From contig PRDH01000026.1 in assembly GCA_003345545.1 (NCBI GenBank), positions 1 through 64,000 on the forward strand: a stretch of 64,000 nt of DNA, given 5' to 3'. Origin of the DNA: Candidatus Thorarchaeota archaeon (lineage in GTDB: Archaea; Asgardarchaeota; Thorarchaeia; Thorarchaeales; Thorarchaeaceae). The translations under genes were made by a program, and so were the position numbers. Under the pieces are notes generated by a model. The model was not told the DNA's origin, searched no databases, and was given only the letters and a program-made list of their open reading frames with translations. Below, one piece after another: positions 1 to 10,160 of the stretch (the first letter of the stretch is position 1; every line of letters begins with the position of its first letter).

Positions 1-231
1 GAGCTGGAATTCTCGTGGGTTCACGGCGATGAGCCCGAAACCCTCGTGAATGTCCGTTTTGAAGAGGTCAATGACCATACCCTGGTCACCCTCCATCATC
101 ACGGCTTCAAGTCGCCCTCTGCTGTCATTGGCTATGATGTTGGATGGTCTGGTATACTTGCAGAACTCAAGCTAGTTTGTGAGCTTGGCGAGTCAGGCAT
201 AGAGCGTATCAGTGATTGGGGTCAGATCTGA
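1..231 (+). CDS. SRPBCC/AHSA1-like domain protein, C-terminal part (5' truncated by window edge)
   Basis: Frame open from base 1: ELEFSWVHGDEPETLVNVRFEEVNDHTLVTLHHHGF...GWSGILAELK; resembles the C-terminal half of Aha1-type SRPBCC proteins. Confidence 0.65.
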   Translation, partial: ELEFSWVHGDEPETLVNVRFEEVNDHTLVTLHHHGFKSPSAVIGYDVGWSGILAELKLVCELGESGIERISDWGQI

Positions 232-237
232 GCCGCT

Positions 238-978
238 CTAAAGCGGAAGAAGAATTATTCCTGGAAAAACAAAGTACCACATGGCGATAGCTGTCACCAT
301 AGGGATAAAGAAGTTGTCAGTCCATCCAATGCTGAGGACTTCAGCGACTGTGGCACAAGCCGCCACTATGATGATTTGGGGAAACACGCAGGAAATGCAG
401 GTATCCGGAGAATAGGCAATCAACGATGCCAGGATTGAGAGGATGGTGAATATGCATACTCCAATACTCCCTTCAACTGTTTTGTTTCGGAATTTACGTT
501 TGAAGATCCTACCTCCATAGGGCCTCCCTATCACCTCTCCAGCTGCATCTCCCCATGCAACAGCGAGGATGGCCGCCACGAAGATCTCCGGTCTGGAGAA
601 AAACAAAAGGAAAACGGTACCAAAGGAAATCATGCTCATCAAACCAGCCATAAATGTATTTGCGCGAGATTCTCCCTCGCGACTGCCTGCGAGCAGCAAG
701 TCCCAGATGAGCTCACTCTTATGGGCCCATGCGTAAAAGAGAATAGACAAGAAGATTCCTGCCGCTAAGGTCGGCCCGCTCAAATTCGAGTATCCTACTA
801 GGGTAAGACCCACAACAGTACCCATTGAAGCATGAACAAGTTTTCTTGCCTTCCATCTAGGTTTCCCTGATGACGCCATGTAGTATGCAACTGTGAGAAC
901 CAGTGAAGCGCATGCTCCAGTTGCAACTGCCATTATGACATCTGGAAGGGTCAAGTCCCCAAAGAATAGATCTACCAT
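238..978 (-). CDS. Integral membrane CTP-transferase-like protein (dolichol/phytol kinase or phosphatidate cytidylyltransferase family)
   Basis: Polytopic; RKLVHASMG and AWGDAAGEVIGRPYGGRIFKRKFRNKTVEGSIG motifs typical of the family. Confidence 0.75.
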   Translation of the reverse strand: MVDLFFGDLTLPDVIMAVATGACASLVLTVAYYMASSGKPRWKARKLVHASMGTVVGLTLVGYSNLSGPTLAAGIFLSILFYAWAHKSELIWDLLLAGSREGESRANTFMAGLMSMISFGTVFLLFFSRPEIFVAAILAVAWGDAAGEVIGRPYGGRIFKRKFRNKTVEGSIGVCIFTILSILASLIAYSPDTCISCVFPQIIIVAACATVAEVLSIGWTDNFFIPMVTAIAMWYFVFPGIILLPL

Positions 979-1063
979 TTCACGACGCTCAAAAGGAGAG
1001 GTAGAGGACTATTTTTCTATTGCTAGTCTGCCTCATTCTGTTTTTCTAAGCCCTCGAGTTTCT

Positions 1064-1906
1064 TCACTTCTGGCAATTAGGACAGAAGTAGACCTGACCG
1101 CCTCCATGAGCTATCATCTCAATTCTTGCCCCACATTGAGGGCAGTTCTTGTCCTTCATGTTGGGACCCATTACTGGTATATGACGCCCTGGTTCCCCAT
1201 AGAGGTCAAGCCAGTTTTCTTTCCCACCTGAAGAAACGCGTGCATTGAGAATCTCCATCATAGCATCGAAGAGGTCGCGTTTCTGACTATCTGACAGTGT
1301 TGAGGTGTTTCTCTTCGGATGGATTCCTGCTTTGTAGATTATCTCTTGAAATGCAGCATTGCTTAGACCCACAACAACTGCAGTCCTCCCGACGATAGCT
1401 GCCTTGATATTCTGACCCCTTCTGTCAAGTAGTTCAGAGAATTTATCGAAGGTGAACTGATTCTCTCCTATAGGGGATGGAGTTTCTGAGAAGTCCCGTT
1501 TGACGACATATAGATTATTGACCTCATTGTCTGCTGCACAGTATACCATTCCCATGCCTGTTTGCCTGATTGTGAGATATGAGCCATCTGCAAAGCCAAC
1601 TTTCAGATGATGCTTCTTTGGCAGTGATTCCTCAGATGAATGGTAGAGAATGTCTGCACCGTAATCAGGGCCCAACACGAGGTTCAGCTTTTTGTTCAGT
1701 TGAACACGAATCACATTTCCGCGCTGATGAATTGATATTATCTTACAACCTATGAGACGATCGAATTCTCTGATGTCCTTGTTGATGAACCCGATTTTCT
1801 GAAGCTTCACATAGTCCCGCATTTCACACGCTTTGATCTGTTTGCCGAGTAATGTCTTTGTCATTTGTTCGGCAAGAATCATAGCTTCAGGTAGTTCAAC
1901 ACTCAT
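1064..1906 (-). CDS. Fpg/Nei-family DNA glycosylase-like protein with C-terminal zinc finger
   Basis: MSVELPEAMILAEQM N-terminus; C-terminal CPQCGARIEMIAHGGGQVYFCPNCQ zinc finger. Start chosen at internal ATG (1906); the track ORF extends to 2077. Confidence 0.8.
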   Translation of the reverse strand: MSVELPEAMILAEQMTKTLLGKQIKACEMRDYVKLQKIGFINKDIREFDRLIGCKIISIHQRGNVIRVQLNKKLNLVLGPDYGADILYHSSEESLPKKHHLKVGFADGSYLTIRQTGMGMVYCAADNEVNNLYVVKRDFSETPSPIGENQFTFDKFSELLDRRGQNIKAAIVGRTAVVVGLSNAAFQEIIYKAGIHPKRNTSTLSDSQKRDLFDAMMEILNARVSSGGKENWLDLYGEPGRHIPVMGPNMKDKNCPQCGARIEMIAHGGGQVYFCPNCQK

Positions 1907-2173
1907 TCTATTTGTCTCCACGCCATAAATTTGGTTGGCAGTTCTTGTTCTTCTGAGCCAGTAAGTTGAAGAAGATTTCGAAATCATGCAACGCTGATAT
2001 TCCACCATGGAATCACCGGCCACGGATTCTCTGCTTTGTTTTTCATGACGCACGAATACAATAATCCCATCTTCCATGTAGCTAGTTGGAACTCATACCC
2101 ATGCATTGCTCTTTATTAGGAGAGAGTTCACTACGCTCTTCCAAGCGTCAAGAAGAACCGAGATGTTAGGATT

Positions 2174-3220
2174 ATGAGGCCAGTGATTAGCAAGTGTGGA
2201 AATTTGTGCTCGATATGTCCGTGGGGCCATTGGATTCGGAAAAATCAAAGCCCTGCAGAGTGGGAGTCCTATGTTGAAGACGCGAAGAAGTATGTGGGAT
2301 TCACGCCAACAGAGAATCCTTGCCAAGGCTGTCAGACAGCAAATGAGCGACTGGCTAAAGATGTCGGCATCCATAATTTCATCCGAGGGTGCTACGCTCG
2401 CAAGTGCGCTTTGCATAATCGATTCGAGAACTGCGCATTCTGCTCAAGATATCCATGTGCCAAGATTAGAGAAATGAATCGTTCTGATAGGGTAGAAGAA
2501 ACTGAAAAACGTCTAGGTGAATCTATCCCTGATGACAAGTATGAGTCGTTCATTAGGCCTTTTGAAGGAAAGAAGACACTTGACGAAATACGAACCGGTC
2601 TTGGTTCTGACCAAATTCGAGAAGTAGAAACGGTTGATTTGATAGCACCAAAAACAACTGAGTTCCCCCAGGTGAAGAGGAACAAGATGAACACAACGTA
2701 TATGGCTCTTCATGATGCTCTCTCTAAAGTCATTACATCATCACTTGGCCTAAGTGATATTGACACGATTGCGGGGCAGGAGTTGTTTATTGCTCGTCGC
2801 GAAGTTCTGCTACGCCTCTTGTGGATCATAGCGAGGTATGGGACATTTAAAGATTCGAAGATATCAGTTGATTCGATAACGATTAATGCGAACAAAGGTG
2901 GAACGTCCGGTTTTCCAACAACTGAAGCTGCCTGGGGAAGATGGATTGACATTCTGTCCAGAACAGGCATTGTCGCTGAGATCGAATTTTCCACTCAGGA
3001 GCGGAGTAAGATCACCACTCCCACCGGTTGGTTGCGGGAGCGGATTCCGGATACCGGCATGCCAGCCTGGTTCCTGAAGGTCTCGTTTGATGATACCCTG
3101 GGCGGCATAGCATCTCTTAAGACTCTCCAGTCATATGCCCAAACGCTCGACGAAAAGAAAGGCAAGAGTGCGTTTGCCACTTTCAAGAAGGCGGACATGC
3201 TGTTCCTCCAGGACGCTTGA
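2174..3220 (+). CDS. Cys-rich DUF3795-like N-terminal domain protein with C-terminal region of unknown function
   Basis: CGNLCSICPWGHWIRKN...CQGCQT...GCYARKCALHNRFENCAFCSRYPC cysteine pattern. Confidence 0.65.
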   Translation: MRPVISKCGNLCSICPWGHWIRKNQSPAEWESYVEDAKKYVGFTPTENPCQGCQTANERLAKDVGIHNFIRGCYARKCALHNRFENCAFCSRYPCAKIREMNRSDRVEETEKRLGESIPDDKYESFIRPFEGKKTLDEIRTGLGSDQIREVETVDLIAPKTTEFPQVKRNKMNTTYMALHDALSKVITSSLGLSDIDTIAGQELFIARREVLLRLLWIIARYGTFKDSKISVDSITINANKGGTSGFPTTEAAWGRWIDILSRTGIVAEIEFSTQERSKITTPTGWLRERIPDTGMPAWFLKVSFDDTLGGIASLKTLQSYAQTLDEKKGKSAFATFKKADMLFLQDA

Positions 3221-3304
3221 ATCTCACAGGAACATGTCTGAAGTTCTCGAAAGGGTGTTTCAACATCAAGCAGAGTTATATCAAAGTCACGCTCTTCGAA
3301 AATT

Positions 3305-3988
3305 ATGATAGAGCAGGTATGCAGGCGTATTCACTCCGAACTGGAAACGAATAGTAACTCGGAAAGAAGAGAAAGGTCAGCGAATTATCTGAAGACGTCA
3401 AGACTTGATTTCATTGGAGTAGAGCTTCCGGACATCCATCGGATTGTCACGACGAACATCAAAAACCTGACGACCGATGATTTGCCTATTCTCATGAAGC
3501 TGCTTTGGAGTATCAAGACATTCGAAACTCGTGTAGCTGCGACTGATGTCATGAAGGAATACGCCAAGAGAGGCGATGTCTTCATGGCTTTGGAGATAGC
3601 TGACTTCTGGGTTGATGAAGCTGACACGTGGGGGATAACCGACCCTCTCTGTTCTCCTACTATTGGAATCCTCTTACTTCGCGATCCTAAGGTTGAGAAT
3701 GTGATCAAGTCATGGCGCAAGTCTGAGAATTTCTGGAGGCGCCGCTGTTCAGTACTGCCCTATCTTTACCTGTCACTGAAGAGCCAATACAGAGAGGAAT
3801 ATAGCCAGAGGATACTTGATGCAGTCACGCCTCACATCTCAGATGAGGAGTTCTTTGTTGGGAAGGCTGCTGGGTGGGTTCTGCGTGAGTTGAGTAAGAG
3901 GGAACCCGAGTTAGTCGCCAGATACTTCGAGAACTACCATGACAAAATGACGGAACTTGTATTCAGAGAAGGAAGAATGAAACTCTAG
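3305..3988 (+). CDS. DNA alkylation repair protein, AlkD-like HEAT-repeat family
   Basis: LPILMKLLWSIKTFETRVAATDVMKEYAK...ADFWVDEADTWGITDPLC...WRRRCSVLPYLYL pattern of AlkD-type proteins. Confidence 0.75.
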   Translation: MIEQVCRRIHSELETNSNSERRERSANYLKTSRLDFIGVELPDIHRIVTTNIKNLTTDDLPILMKLLWSIKTFETRVAATDVMKEYAKRGDVFMALEIADFWVDEADTWGITDPLCSPTIGILLLRDPKVENVIKSWRKSENFWRRRCSVLPYLYLSLKSQYREEYSQRILDAVTPHISDEEFFVGKAAGWVLRELSKREPELVARYFENYHDKMTELVFREGRMKL

Positions 3989-4157
3989 AACTTGAGCAGG
4001 CTGGTTCCAAAATACCATCTCCTCGTGCGAAGATGAGTGAGAAGATATGAGGACTAGTCCGGAAACTATGATGGATTCACGGAACCAACTTGGCGTTCAT
4101 AGTCCACTCGGGTTCGCTGAGCAAAACGACCTTAAGACAGATAGCCAGAGGACAATT

Positions 4158-5393
4158 ATGATAGAGATCTCGGCTCAGCAGGCGAGAGACTTTATTCTTG
4201 AGGTTCAGGGTCTCAGAACCAAGACACCATGCAAATCTGTCTTGGAGGTAGCGCGGAGAATCTACAACATTCAGATAGACACAATCTCTGTCGTTTCTCG
4301 CAGCCATGACCTGATAGCGTTCAATCGATATCCTCACTACAAGGAAGGATCAATTTGGGACTATCAGAAGGAAGGCAGAATTTTCGAATACTGGTCTCAT
4401 GCCATGTGCCTGATGCCCATGGAAGCATATCCGTTGACAGCATGGAGAAAGAGCCACTATCATGAGGAGATGTGGAGCTCCTTCAGGAGTTGGGGCATTA
4501 AAAACAAAGAGGTAGTAGAGCAAGTCTACAACAAGGTGAAAGAGGAAGGCGTGACGAACAGCGCTTCACTCGGTGATAAGAAGAGTCGCCCATCTACAGG
4601 TTGGTGGGACTGGAAGGTTGAGAAGCGTGCACTGGAATATCTCTTCTATTTGGGAGACCTGATGGTTGCCTACCGGAGAGGTTTTCAGAAATACTATGAC
4701 CTCCCTGAGAGAGTAATCCCTGCAGGCATCGATGCAGAACCTCCATCTGATGAGGAGGCTGCTCGTCTAATCGTGGAGAGTACTCTAGGGTCTCTAGGTC
4801 TCGGTACGCAGCAGGATGTGCGAACATATCATGGTAGCATGCCTGGCAAGAAGCTCTGGGGCGGCAAGAAGGAGAGAGTTGAGGCTTTCTTAGATATTCT
4901 GATGCACGAGGGGCTTATTGAGGAGGTCAGGATAATCGGGCAAAAAGAACGCTACTTCACTCTCTCCCTACATGCTGAGAAGCTGCGGTCCAGCCTCGAA
5001 TCAGTTGGTGAAGACGCAACTGTGAAAATCCTGAGCCCTTTCGACAATATCCTGCGAGAACGTCACTTTCCGAGGAGGCATTGGGATTTTGATTACGTGG
5101 TTGAGTGCTATGTCCCCCCTGCAAAGAGGGTGTATGGCTACTTTGTCCTCCCCATTCTTGACCAAAGTAATTTAGCAGGGAGATTGGATGCCAAGGTCCA
5201 TAGAGAGAAAGGTATGCTTGAAATCAAATCGTTGTATATCGAAAATGATGAACTCAAGACCAGCGAGGGAGTTGAACGCCTGAAGGCAGGACTCCAGGAA
5301 TTTGCAGTCTTTCACAACTGTAGCTCAATCTCAATCGCAAAAGTCAATCCGCGGAATATGACAAGAAGCGTTCGCGCTCTTCTAGAGAGCTAG
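4158..5393 (+). CDS. Winged-helix DNA glycosylase family protein (YcaQ/AlkZ-like, HTH_42 superfamily)
   Basis: SAQQARDFILEVQGL...RIYNIQIDTISVVSRSHDLIAFNRYPHY...IFEYWSHAMCLMPMEAYPL; start set at MIEISAQQ. Confidence 0.8.
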   Translation: MIEISAQQARDFILEVQGLRTKTPCKSVLEVARRIYNIQIDTISVVSRSHDLIAFNRYPHYKEGSIWDYQKEGRIFEYWSHAMCLMPMEAYPLTAWRKSHYHEEMWSSFRSWGIKNKEVVEQVYNKVKEEGVTNSASLGDKKSRPSTGWWDWKVEKRALEYLFYLGDLMVAYRRGFQKYYDLPERVIPAGIDAEPPSDEEAARLIVESTLGSLGLGTQQDVRTYHGSMPGKKLWGGKKERVEAFLDILMHEGLIEEVRIIGQKERYFTLSLHAEKLRSSLESVGEDATVKILSPFDNILRERHFPRRHWDFDYVVECYVPPAKRVYGYFVLPILDQSNLAGRLDAKVHREKGMLEIKSLYIENDELKTSEGVERLKAGLQEFAVFHNCSSISIAKVNPRNMTRSVRALLES

Positions 5394-5450
5394 AACAATA
5401 TTTGCCGTTGTTGCGTATCGCTAAACTTATTTGCGTGAGACCATGACATA

Positions 5451-6119
5451 TTGTACCGCGTCGAGTTAAGAGCTTGTTACCAATCCTTAGTAATGAAAGC
5501 CCGCGACCTAGGGATGCGAGGATGCCGTATAGTGAAGGACCAAGATGATGGCAGCAGAATTCTGAAGGCAGTACTCATAGGGGACGGAGGGGTCGGCAAG
5601 ACAAGTATTCGCCGCAATTACCTTGGTGAGGAGTTCACAGAAGGTCACATAGCGACGATTGGCGTTGACTTGGCCACTAAACGAGTCCTTTTCAACCAAG
5701 ACATTGTGAAATTCATCATCTGGGACCTTGCTGGTCAGCCTACATTCGAGAAGGTCAGAGGCCATTACTATTCAGGCTGCAATGGTATTCTGTTGGTATA
5801 CTCAGTAGTGAGTCGATCATCGTTTGAGAATGCCTCCAAGTGGCTTGTCGAGGCTTTCAAGAACATGGGCCCATTGCCACCAACTGTCATTATCGGTAAC
5901 AAGACGGACCTGAGATATTCACTTGATAAGTCGAAGTATGTGACGCCAGAGGAGGGCCAGGAGTTCACTAAGTACTTCATCAACAAGCTTGGAGTACCTG
6001 CCATTTTCCGTGAGACCAGTGCCAAGACGGGAAATGGAATCCAAGATGCTTTCACAGAGCTGCTGCGTTTGATGGATGAGGCCGAGGGAGAGAAAAAGAG
6101 CGACTACTTCATCGGATAG
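5451..6119 (+). CDS. Ras/Rab-superfamily small GTPase
   Basis: G1 GDGGVGKTS, G3 WDLAGQ, G4 NKTD, G5 ETSAKTG; N-terminus uncertain (probable over-extension before RILKAVLIGDGG). Confidence 0.9.
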   Translation: MYRVELRACYQSLVMKARDLGMRGCRIVKDQDDGSRILKAVLIGDGGVGKTSIRRNYLGEEFTEGHIATIGVDLATKRVLFNQDIVKFIIWDLAGQPTFEKVRGHYYSGCNGILLVYSVVSRSSFENASKWLVEAFKNMGPLPPTVIIGNKTDLRYSLDKSKYVTPEEGQEFTKYFINKLGVPAIFRETSAKTGNGIQDAFTELLRLMDEAEGEKKSDYFIG

Positions 6120-6211
6120 ATACCTAGAATCTCGTGGCGACATCCTAGAGTTTATAAAGTTCTCAGAGTATTAACTATTGTTCATTTGATATGCAACACG
6201 GAGACGATATC

Positions 6212-8845
6212 ATGAGTGCGCAGACCACAGTCGGTGAAGGCAAACAACGCATATCCATGAAGATAGAGGGAATGCATTGTGCATCCTGCGTGGCTACCAT
6301 TGAGAAATCACTGTTGAGCCAGGATGGGGTCATAAATGCAACAGTCAACCTGTTGGATGAGAAGGCTGTGGTTGAGTTTGAATCAGGGAAGGTGAATAGA
6401 TCTGTCCTAGAGAAAGCCGTCGAATCCAGTGGCTACCGTGCAAAACGCTCCGTAATGACACTCGCCCTTGAGCCTGCTCCCAGAGATGACCAATGGAATG
6501 AGATTGTTGAGTCCATAGAATCTCTTACTGGTGCAATATCAGCGAGTGCATACTCAGAGTCGGGCCGTGTCCTTGTTGAGTATGATGAAGACCTATTGAC
6601 TCCCAAGATTGTGCGACGCCAACTGCAATCATTAGGATTCGAAATCGGAGAAAGCACGGTTTCGGGTGTTGATAGGGAAACCCTTGCAAGGGAAGAAGAA
6701 ATCAAGTATTTCGAATACCGATTTGTCTTCGCGCTCATTCTCACTATTCCGGTCATGTTCATAACTTTCGGAATCGCACTCCTTCCACCCGGATTTCCTT
6801 CGGACCTGACCATGTTCATTCTTACAACACCGATTCAATTCATTGCAGGCTATCCATTCTACAGATCTAGCTTCAGAGCACTAGTTCACGGCAAGACGAA
6901 TATGGACACATTGATTATGCTCGGAACAAGTGTTGCATACTTCTATTCAGTTGCTGCAACATTCTTTCTCACGGGCTACATGTCGTTCTATGATACGTCA
7001 GCTGCACTAGTCACATTCATACTTCTCGGCAGATGGCTCGAAGCGTATGCAAAGGGAAGAACCTCAACTGCAATACGGAGTCTGATGGATCTTCAGGCAA
7101 CAGTTGCTGTGGTCATTCGGAAGGGGGAGGAGGTTGCCATCCCTGCAGAAGATGTGGAAGTCGGAGACCTACTGGTCATCAAGCCTGGTGACAAAATCCC
7201 CGTTGATGGTCAAGTCTACGAAGGCAGGTCATCCGTTGACGAGTCGATGATCACCGGTGAATCAGTTCCTGTGGAGAAGAATGTTGGTGACCAGGTGATT
7301 GGAGCCACGATTAACAAGAACGGATTGCTCCGGATTAGAGCCACGAAGGTCGGACAAGACACTGCTCTCTCGCAGATAGTCCGTCTAGTTGAGAATGCCC
7401 AGACACAAAAACCTCCAATTCAGAGGAAAGCTGACGCAATAGCAGAGTACTTTGTGCCAATGGTTCTCATAATCGGGTTGGCTACATTTCTTGCATGGAT
7501 ATTCTTGGGCGGTGTACCTTGGGATGTCGCCCTCAATTACACAACTGCTGTCATTGTTGCAGCATGTCCTTGTGCATTGGGTCTTGCGACACCAACAGCA
7601 ATCATGGTTGGCCTTGGGAAGGGCGCTCAGAATGGCATTCTCATCAAGAACGGAGCTGGACTAGAGACAATTCCTAACATTGATACGATTGTCTTCGATA
7701 AGACAGGAACTCTGACCATTGGACGACCCGCTGTGACTGACTTCATCACGGCACCGAATGTGAAGACGGAGAACGCGCTCGCGCTCATGGCCTCTGTTGA
7801 AAAAGGGAGTGAGCATCCCCTTGCTGAGGCAATTGTGCGTTATGCAGAGGAGATGGGTGTCCATTTCACAAAGCCGACGGAATTCCAATCGCAATCTGGC
7901 CGCGGCGTGACTTCTATAATCAATGGAATAACAGTACTTGTGGGCAGCAGTCGCTTCATGAACGAAAACGGAGTCGATATCACCCAGCTTGAGACTCACG
8001 CAGAGGAGCTAGAGACACAAGCCAAGACGACGGTCTTTGCTGCGGCAGATTCGAGCGCATTGGCTCTTGCAGCAATATCTGATCCGCTCAAGTCAAGCTC
8101 AATATATGCCATTGATACTCTGAAGCAACTTGGCATAGAGATATGGATGATAACAGGGGACAAGGAGCGAACAGCGAATGCAATTGCTGAGAAACTAGGC
8201 ATTTCCAACGTCCTCTTCGAGGTCCTTCCAGGGGAGAAAGCCGAGAATGTCAAAAGACTTCAAGAAGAGGGTAAGACTGTGGCTTTTGTAGGAGATGGTG
8301 TCAATGACGCTCCTGCTCTTGCTCAGGCAGATGTCGGAATAGCTCTTGGTTCAGGGACTGATGTTTCGGTCGAAACCGGTGACATAGTCCTGGTTCGAGA
8401 TGAGCTGACCGATGTAGTATCAGGTATCGAATTGGGCCGTAGAACTGTATCAAAAATCCGCCAAGGTTTCTTCTGGGCGCTCATCTACAACATGATTCTG
8501 GTGCCCATAGCCGCAGGAGTGTTCTATCCATTCACTGGACTTGTGCTTCGACCTGAGTTCGCGGGTCTAGCAATGGCGCTGTCAAGTGTGAGCGTCGTAT
8601 CTAATGCTCTACTACTGGGGCGATTTGAACCGAAAAAGATCGCAGGTCTTCCATCCGAGGAACAGACTTTGTCGTTAGCGCCCGAGGCGGCAATAGACCC
8701 AGTATGCAAGATGGACGTGGAGATTGCCGGCGCATCACTGACTAGTGAGTACAAAGGGAAGAAGTACTACTTCTGCAGCCCGTACTGCAAGACAACCTTT
8801 GATGCCAATCCGAAGGAATATGAGAATCGAGATATCAGGGACTAA
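6212..8845 (+). CDS. copA: Copper-type P1B ATPase: N-terminal HMA with CxxC, second HMA-like domain without CxxC, C-terminal YHS domain
   Basis: [50 protein letters not shown]-terminal IDPVCKMDV...[19 protein letters not shown]. Start at second ATG with GGAG about 8 nt upstream (track ORF from 6191). Confidence 0.92.
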   Translation: MSAQTTVGEGKQRISMKIEGMHCASCVATIEKSLLSQDGVINATVNLLDEKAVVEFESGKVNRSVLEKAVESSGYRAKRSVMTLALEPAPRDDQWNEIVESIESLTGAISASAYSESGRVLVEYDEDLLTPKIVRRQLQSLGFEIGESTVSGVDRETLAREEEIKYFEYRFVFALILTIPVMFITFGIALLPPGFPSDLTMFILTTPIQFIAGYPFYRSSFRALVHGKTNMDTLIMLGTSVAYFYSVAATFFLTGYMSFYDTSAALVTFILLGRWLEAYAKGRTSTAIRSLMDLQATVAVVIRKGEEVAIPAEDVEVGDLLVIKPGDKIPVDGQVYEGRSSVDESMITGESVPVEKNVGDQVIGATINKNGLLRIRATKVGQDTALSQIVRLVENAQTQKPPIQRKADAIAEYFVPMVLIIGLATFLAWIFLGGVPWDVALNYTTAVIVAACPCALGLATPTAIMVGLGKGAQNGILIKNGAGLETIPNIDTIVFDKTGTLTIGRPAVTDFITAPNVKTENALALMASVEKGSEHPLAEAIVRYAEEMGVHFTKPTEFQSQSGRGVTSIINGITVLVGSSRFMNENGVDITQLETHAEELETQAKTTVFAAADSSALALAAISDPLKSSSIYAIDTLKQLGIEIWMITGDKERTANAIAEKLGISNVLFEVLPGEKAENVKRLQEEGKTVAFVGDGVNDAPALAQADVGIALGSGTDVSVETGDIVLVRDELTDVVSGIELGRRTVSKIRQGFFWALIYNMILVPIAAGVFYPFTGLVLRPEFAGLAMALSSVSVVSNALLLGRFEPKKIAGLPSEEQTLSLAPEAAIDPVCKMDVEIAGASLTSEYKGKKYYFCSPYCKTTFDANPKEYENRDIRD

Positions 8846-9264
8846 TACCGAGACGCATTTCGCCCTGTCGTCATCTCTCTTATCCTTCTCTCTAGAGTGT
8901 CCTCTGCAGCTGACTGGGAGCCCCAGTCCATGCCGAGCAAACCCTGTCCTCCTCCACTGGCGATTACAGTAATCCTGCTCTTTTGTTGGCTGATTGCAGA
9001 CTCGTAGATGACTGTAATTGTCTGATTACTGCTGGTTCTGAAAACAAACTCCTCATGTACAAAGACAGCTACAATGGTGTCACCGACGGTCCACCGCTTG
9101 GAATATGACTTGCTGTAGTTCTTCTCCAGGTAGTCATGAACTCTGTAATCAAACTCTCTGTCGAACTCGATGTACCTCAAATGTCTCACCCTTGCTAGCA
9201 CAATCTTAATGACTTGTTCCAGCGACGCCTTATAGTCTTTTTTTAATCTGATACGCAAGATCAC
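8842..9264 (-). CDS. Hypothetical protein (140 aa)
   Basis: Intact ORF filling the gap between convergent copA and the minus-strand array; no family recognised. Confidence 0.55.
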   Translation of the reverse strand: MILRIRLKKDYKASLEQVIKIVLARVRHLRYIEFDREFDYRVHDYLEKNYSKSYSKRWTVGDTIVAVFVHEEFVFRTSSNQTITVIYESAISQQKSRITVIASGGGQGLLGMDWGSQSAAEDTLERRIREMTTGRNASRY

Positions 9265-9280
9265 TGAGCAAGTAGAGCTC

Positions 9281-10057
9281 TCAATCTGTGCTAGACTCTA
9301 TTGGAAAGCCCTGAGGACTCCTCATCTTGTGTTTCTCGATATAGGGGATGAGTACGAACATCATGAGATAGAGGATTGGTGCTCCAGTGTTGAACTCAAA
9401 GACGCTGTTGAAGATGATGTCAAAGACGCTTGATGCCCTCATTCCAGCTAAGAAGAGAGTTATCTCCATGGAGAAGTGAACAAAGATGCCGACGAGGAAG
9501 ATATACAATATCCGCCTAGGACTGAGTTCGAATTTGTTCTTGAGCGCTAGTAATGCCAATAGAGCGTATTCAGCTATGACCGCATAGACCTCGGTAATCC
9601 GCTGATCTGTCATGACTCGTGCTACTGTCACTTTAGAATCATTGATTGGGAAAATGTTCGACAGGAGACCTATGGCAAGCCAACCTGAGAAGAGGAATAG
9701 TGACCACTTTATCCGATTGCCCCTCTCAGTCCTTGGTTGGTCTGGTCTACGCATGAACATGACCTGAACATATGAGTACTGTATCATACCATAAGTGATT
9801 GAGAAGTACACGAAGAAGCCCAAAGGCGACATCCAGATTGGCAACCCCTCAACTGTTCGAATTCCAAGAATGCTATACCAGTAGCAATAGTCAACGATGA
9901 AGTTCACCAAGATTCCAAAAAGGCCGAATACCAGCGGTATCACGAGACGCTTCTTGTAGAGTAGCAGAATCCAGAGCCCGGCCAAGACAAGATCGAAGAG
10001 CATGAAGTCAACATCAAACACTCTGATGACGATACTCTCGAATTGCATAGAATGCAT
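9281..10057 (-). CDS. Polytopic membrane protein (about 7 TM), unknown function
   Basis: Repeated hydrophobic segments; 258 aa intact ORF. Confidence 0.7.
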   Translation of the reverse strand: MHSMQFESIVIRVFDVDFMLFDLVLAGLWILLLYKKRLVIPLVFGLFGILVNFIVDYCYWYSILGIRTVEGLPIWMSPLGFFVYFSITYGMIQYSYVQVMFMRRPDQPRTERGNRIKWSLFLFSGWLAIGLLSNIFPINDSKVTVARVMTDQRITEVYAVIAEYALLALLALKNKFELSPRRILYIFLVGIFVHFSMEITLFLAGMRASSVFDIIFNSVFEFNTGAPILYLMMFVLIPYIEKHKMRSPQGFPIESSTD

Positions 10058-10160
10058 ATTACCCGTGTTCGAGTAGAAATATGTTTGTTTCTAGAATTCC
10101 CTGGAAGATGAGTGTCAAGCTGTTTAGGGCATAGCAGCTAGAATGGCAAAGTGCTTCGCA

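Noticed and set aside
893-1231. 112-aa plus-strand ORF
   Set aside because: Lies over the reverse strand of the CTP-transferase-like and Fpg-like genes; no motifs
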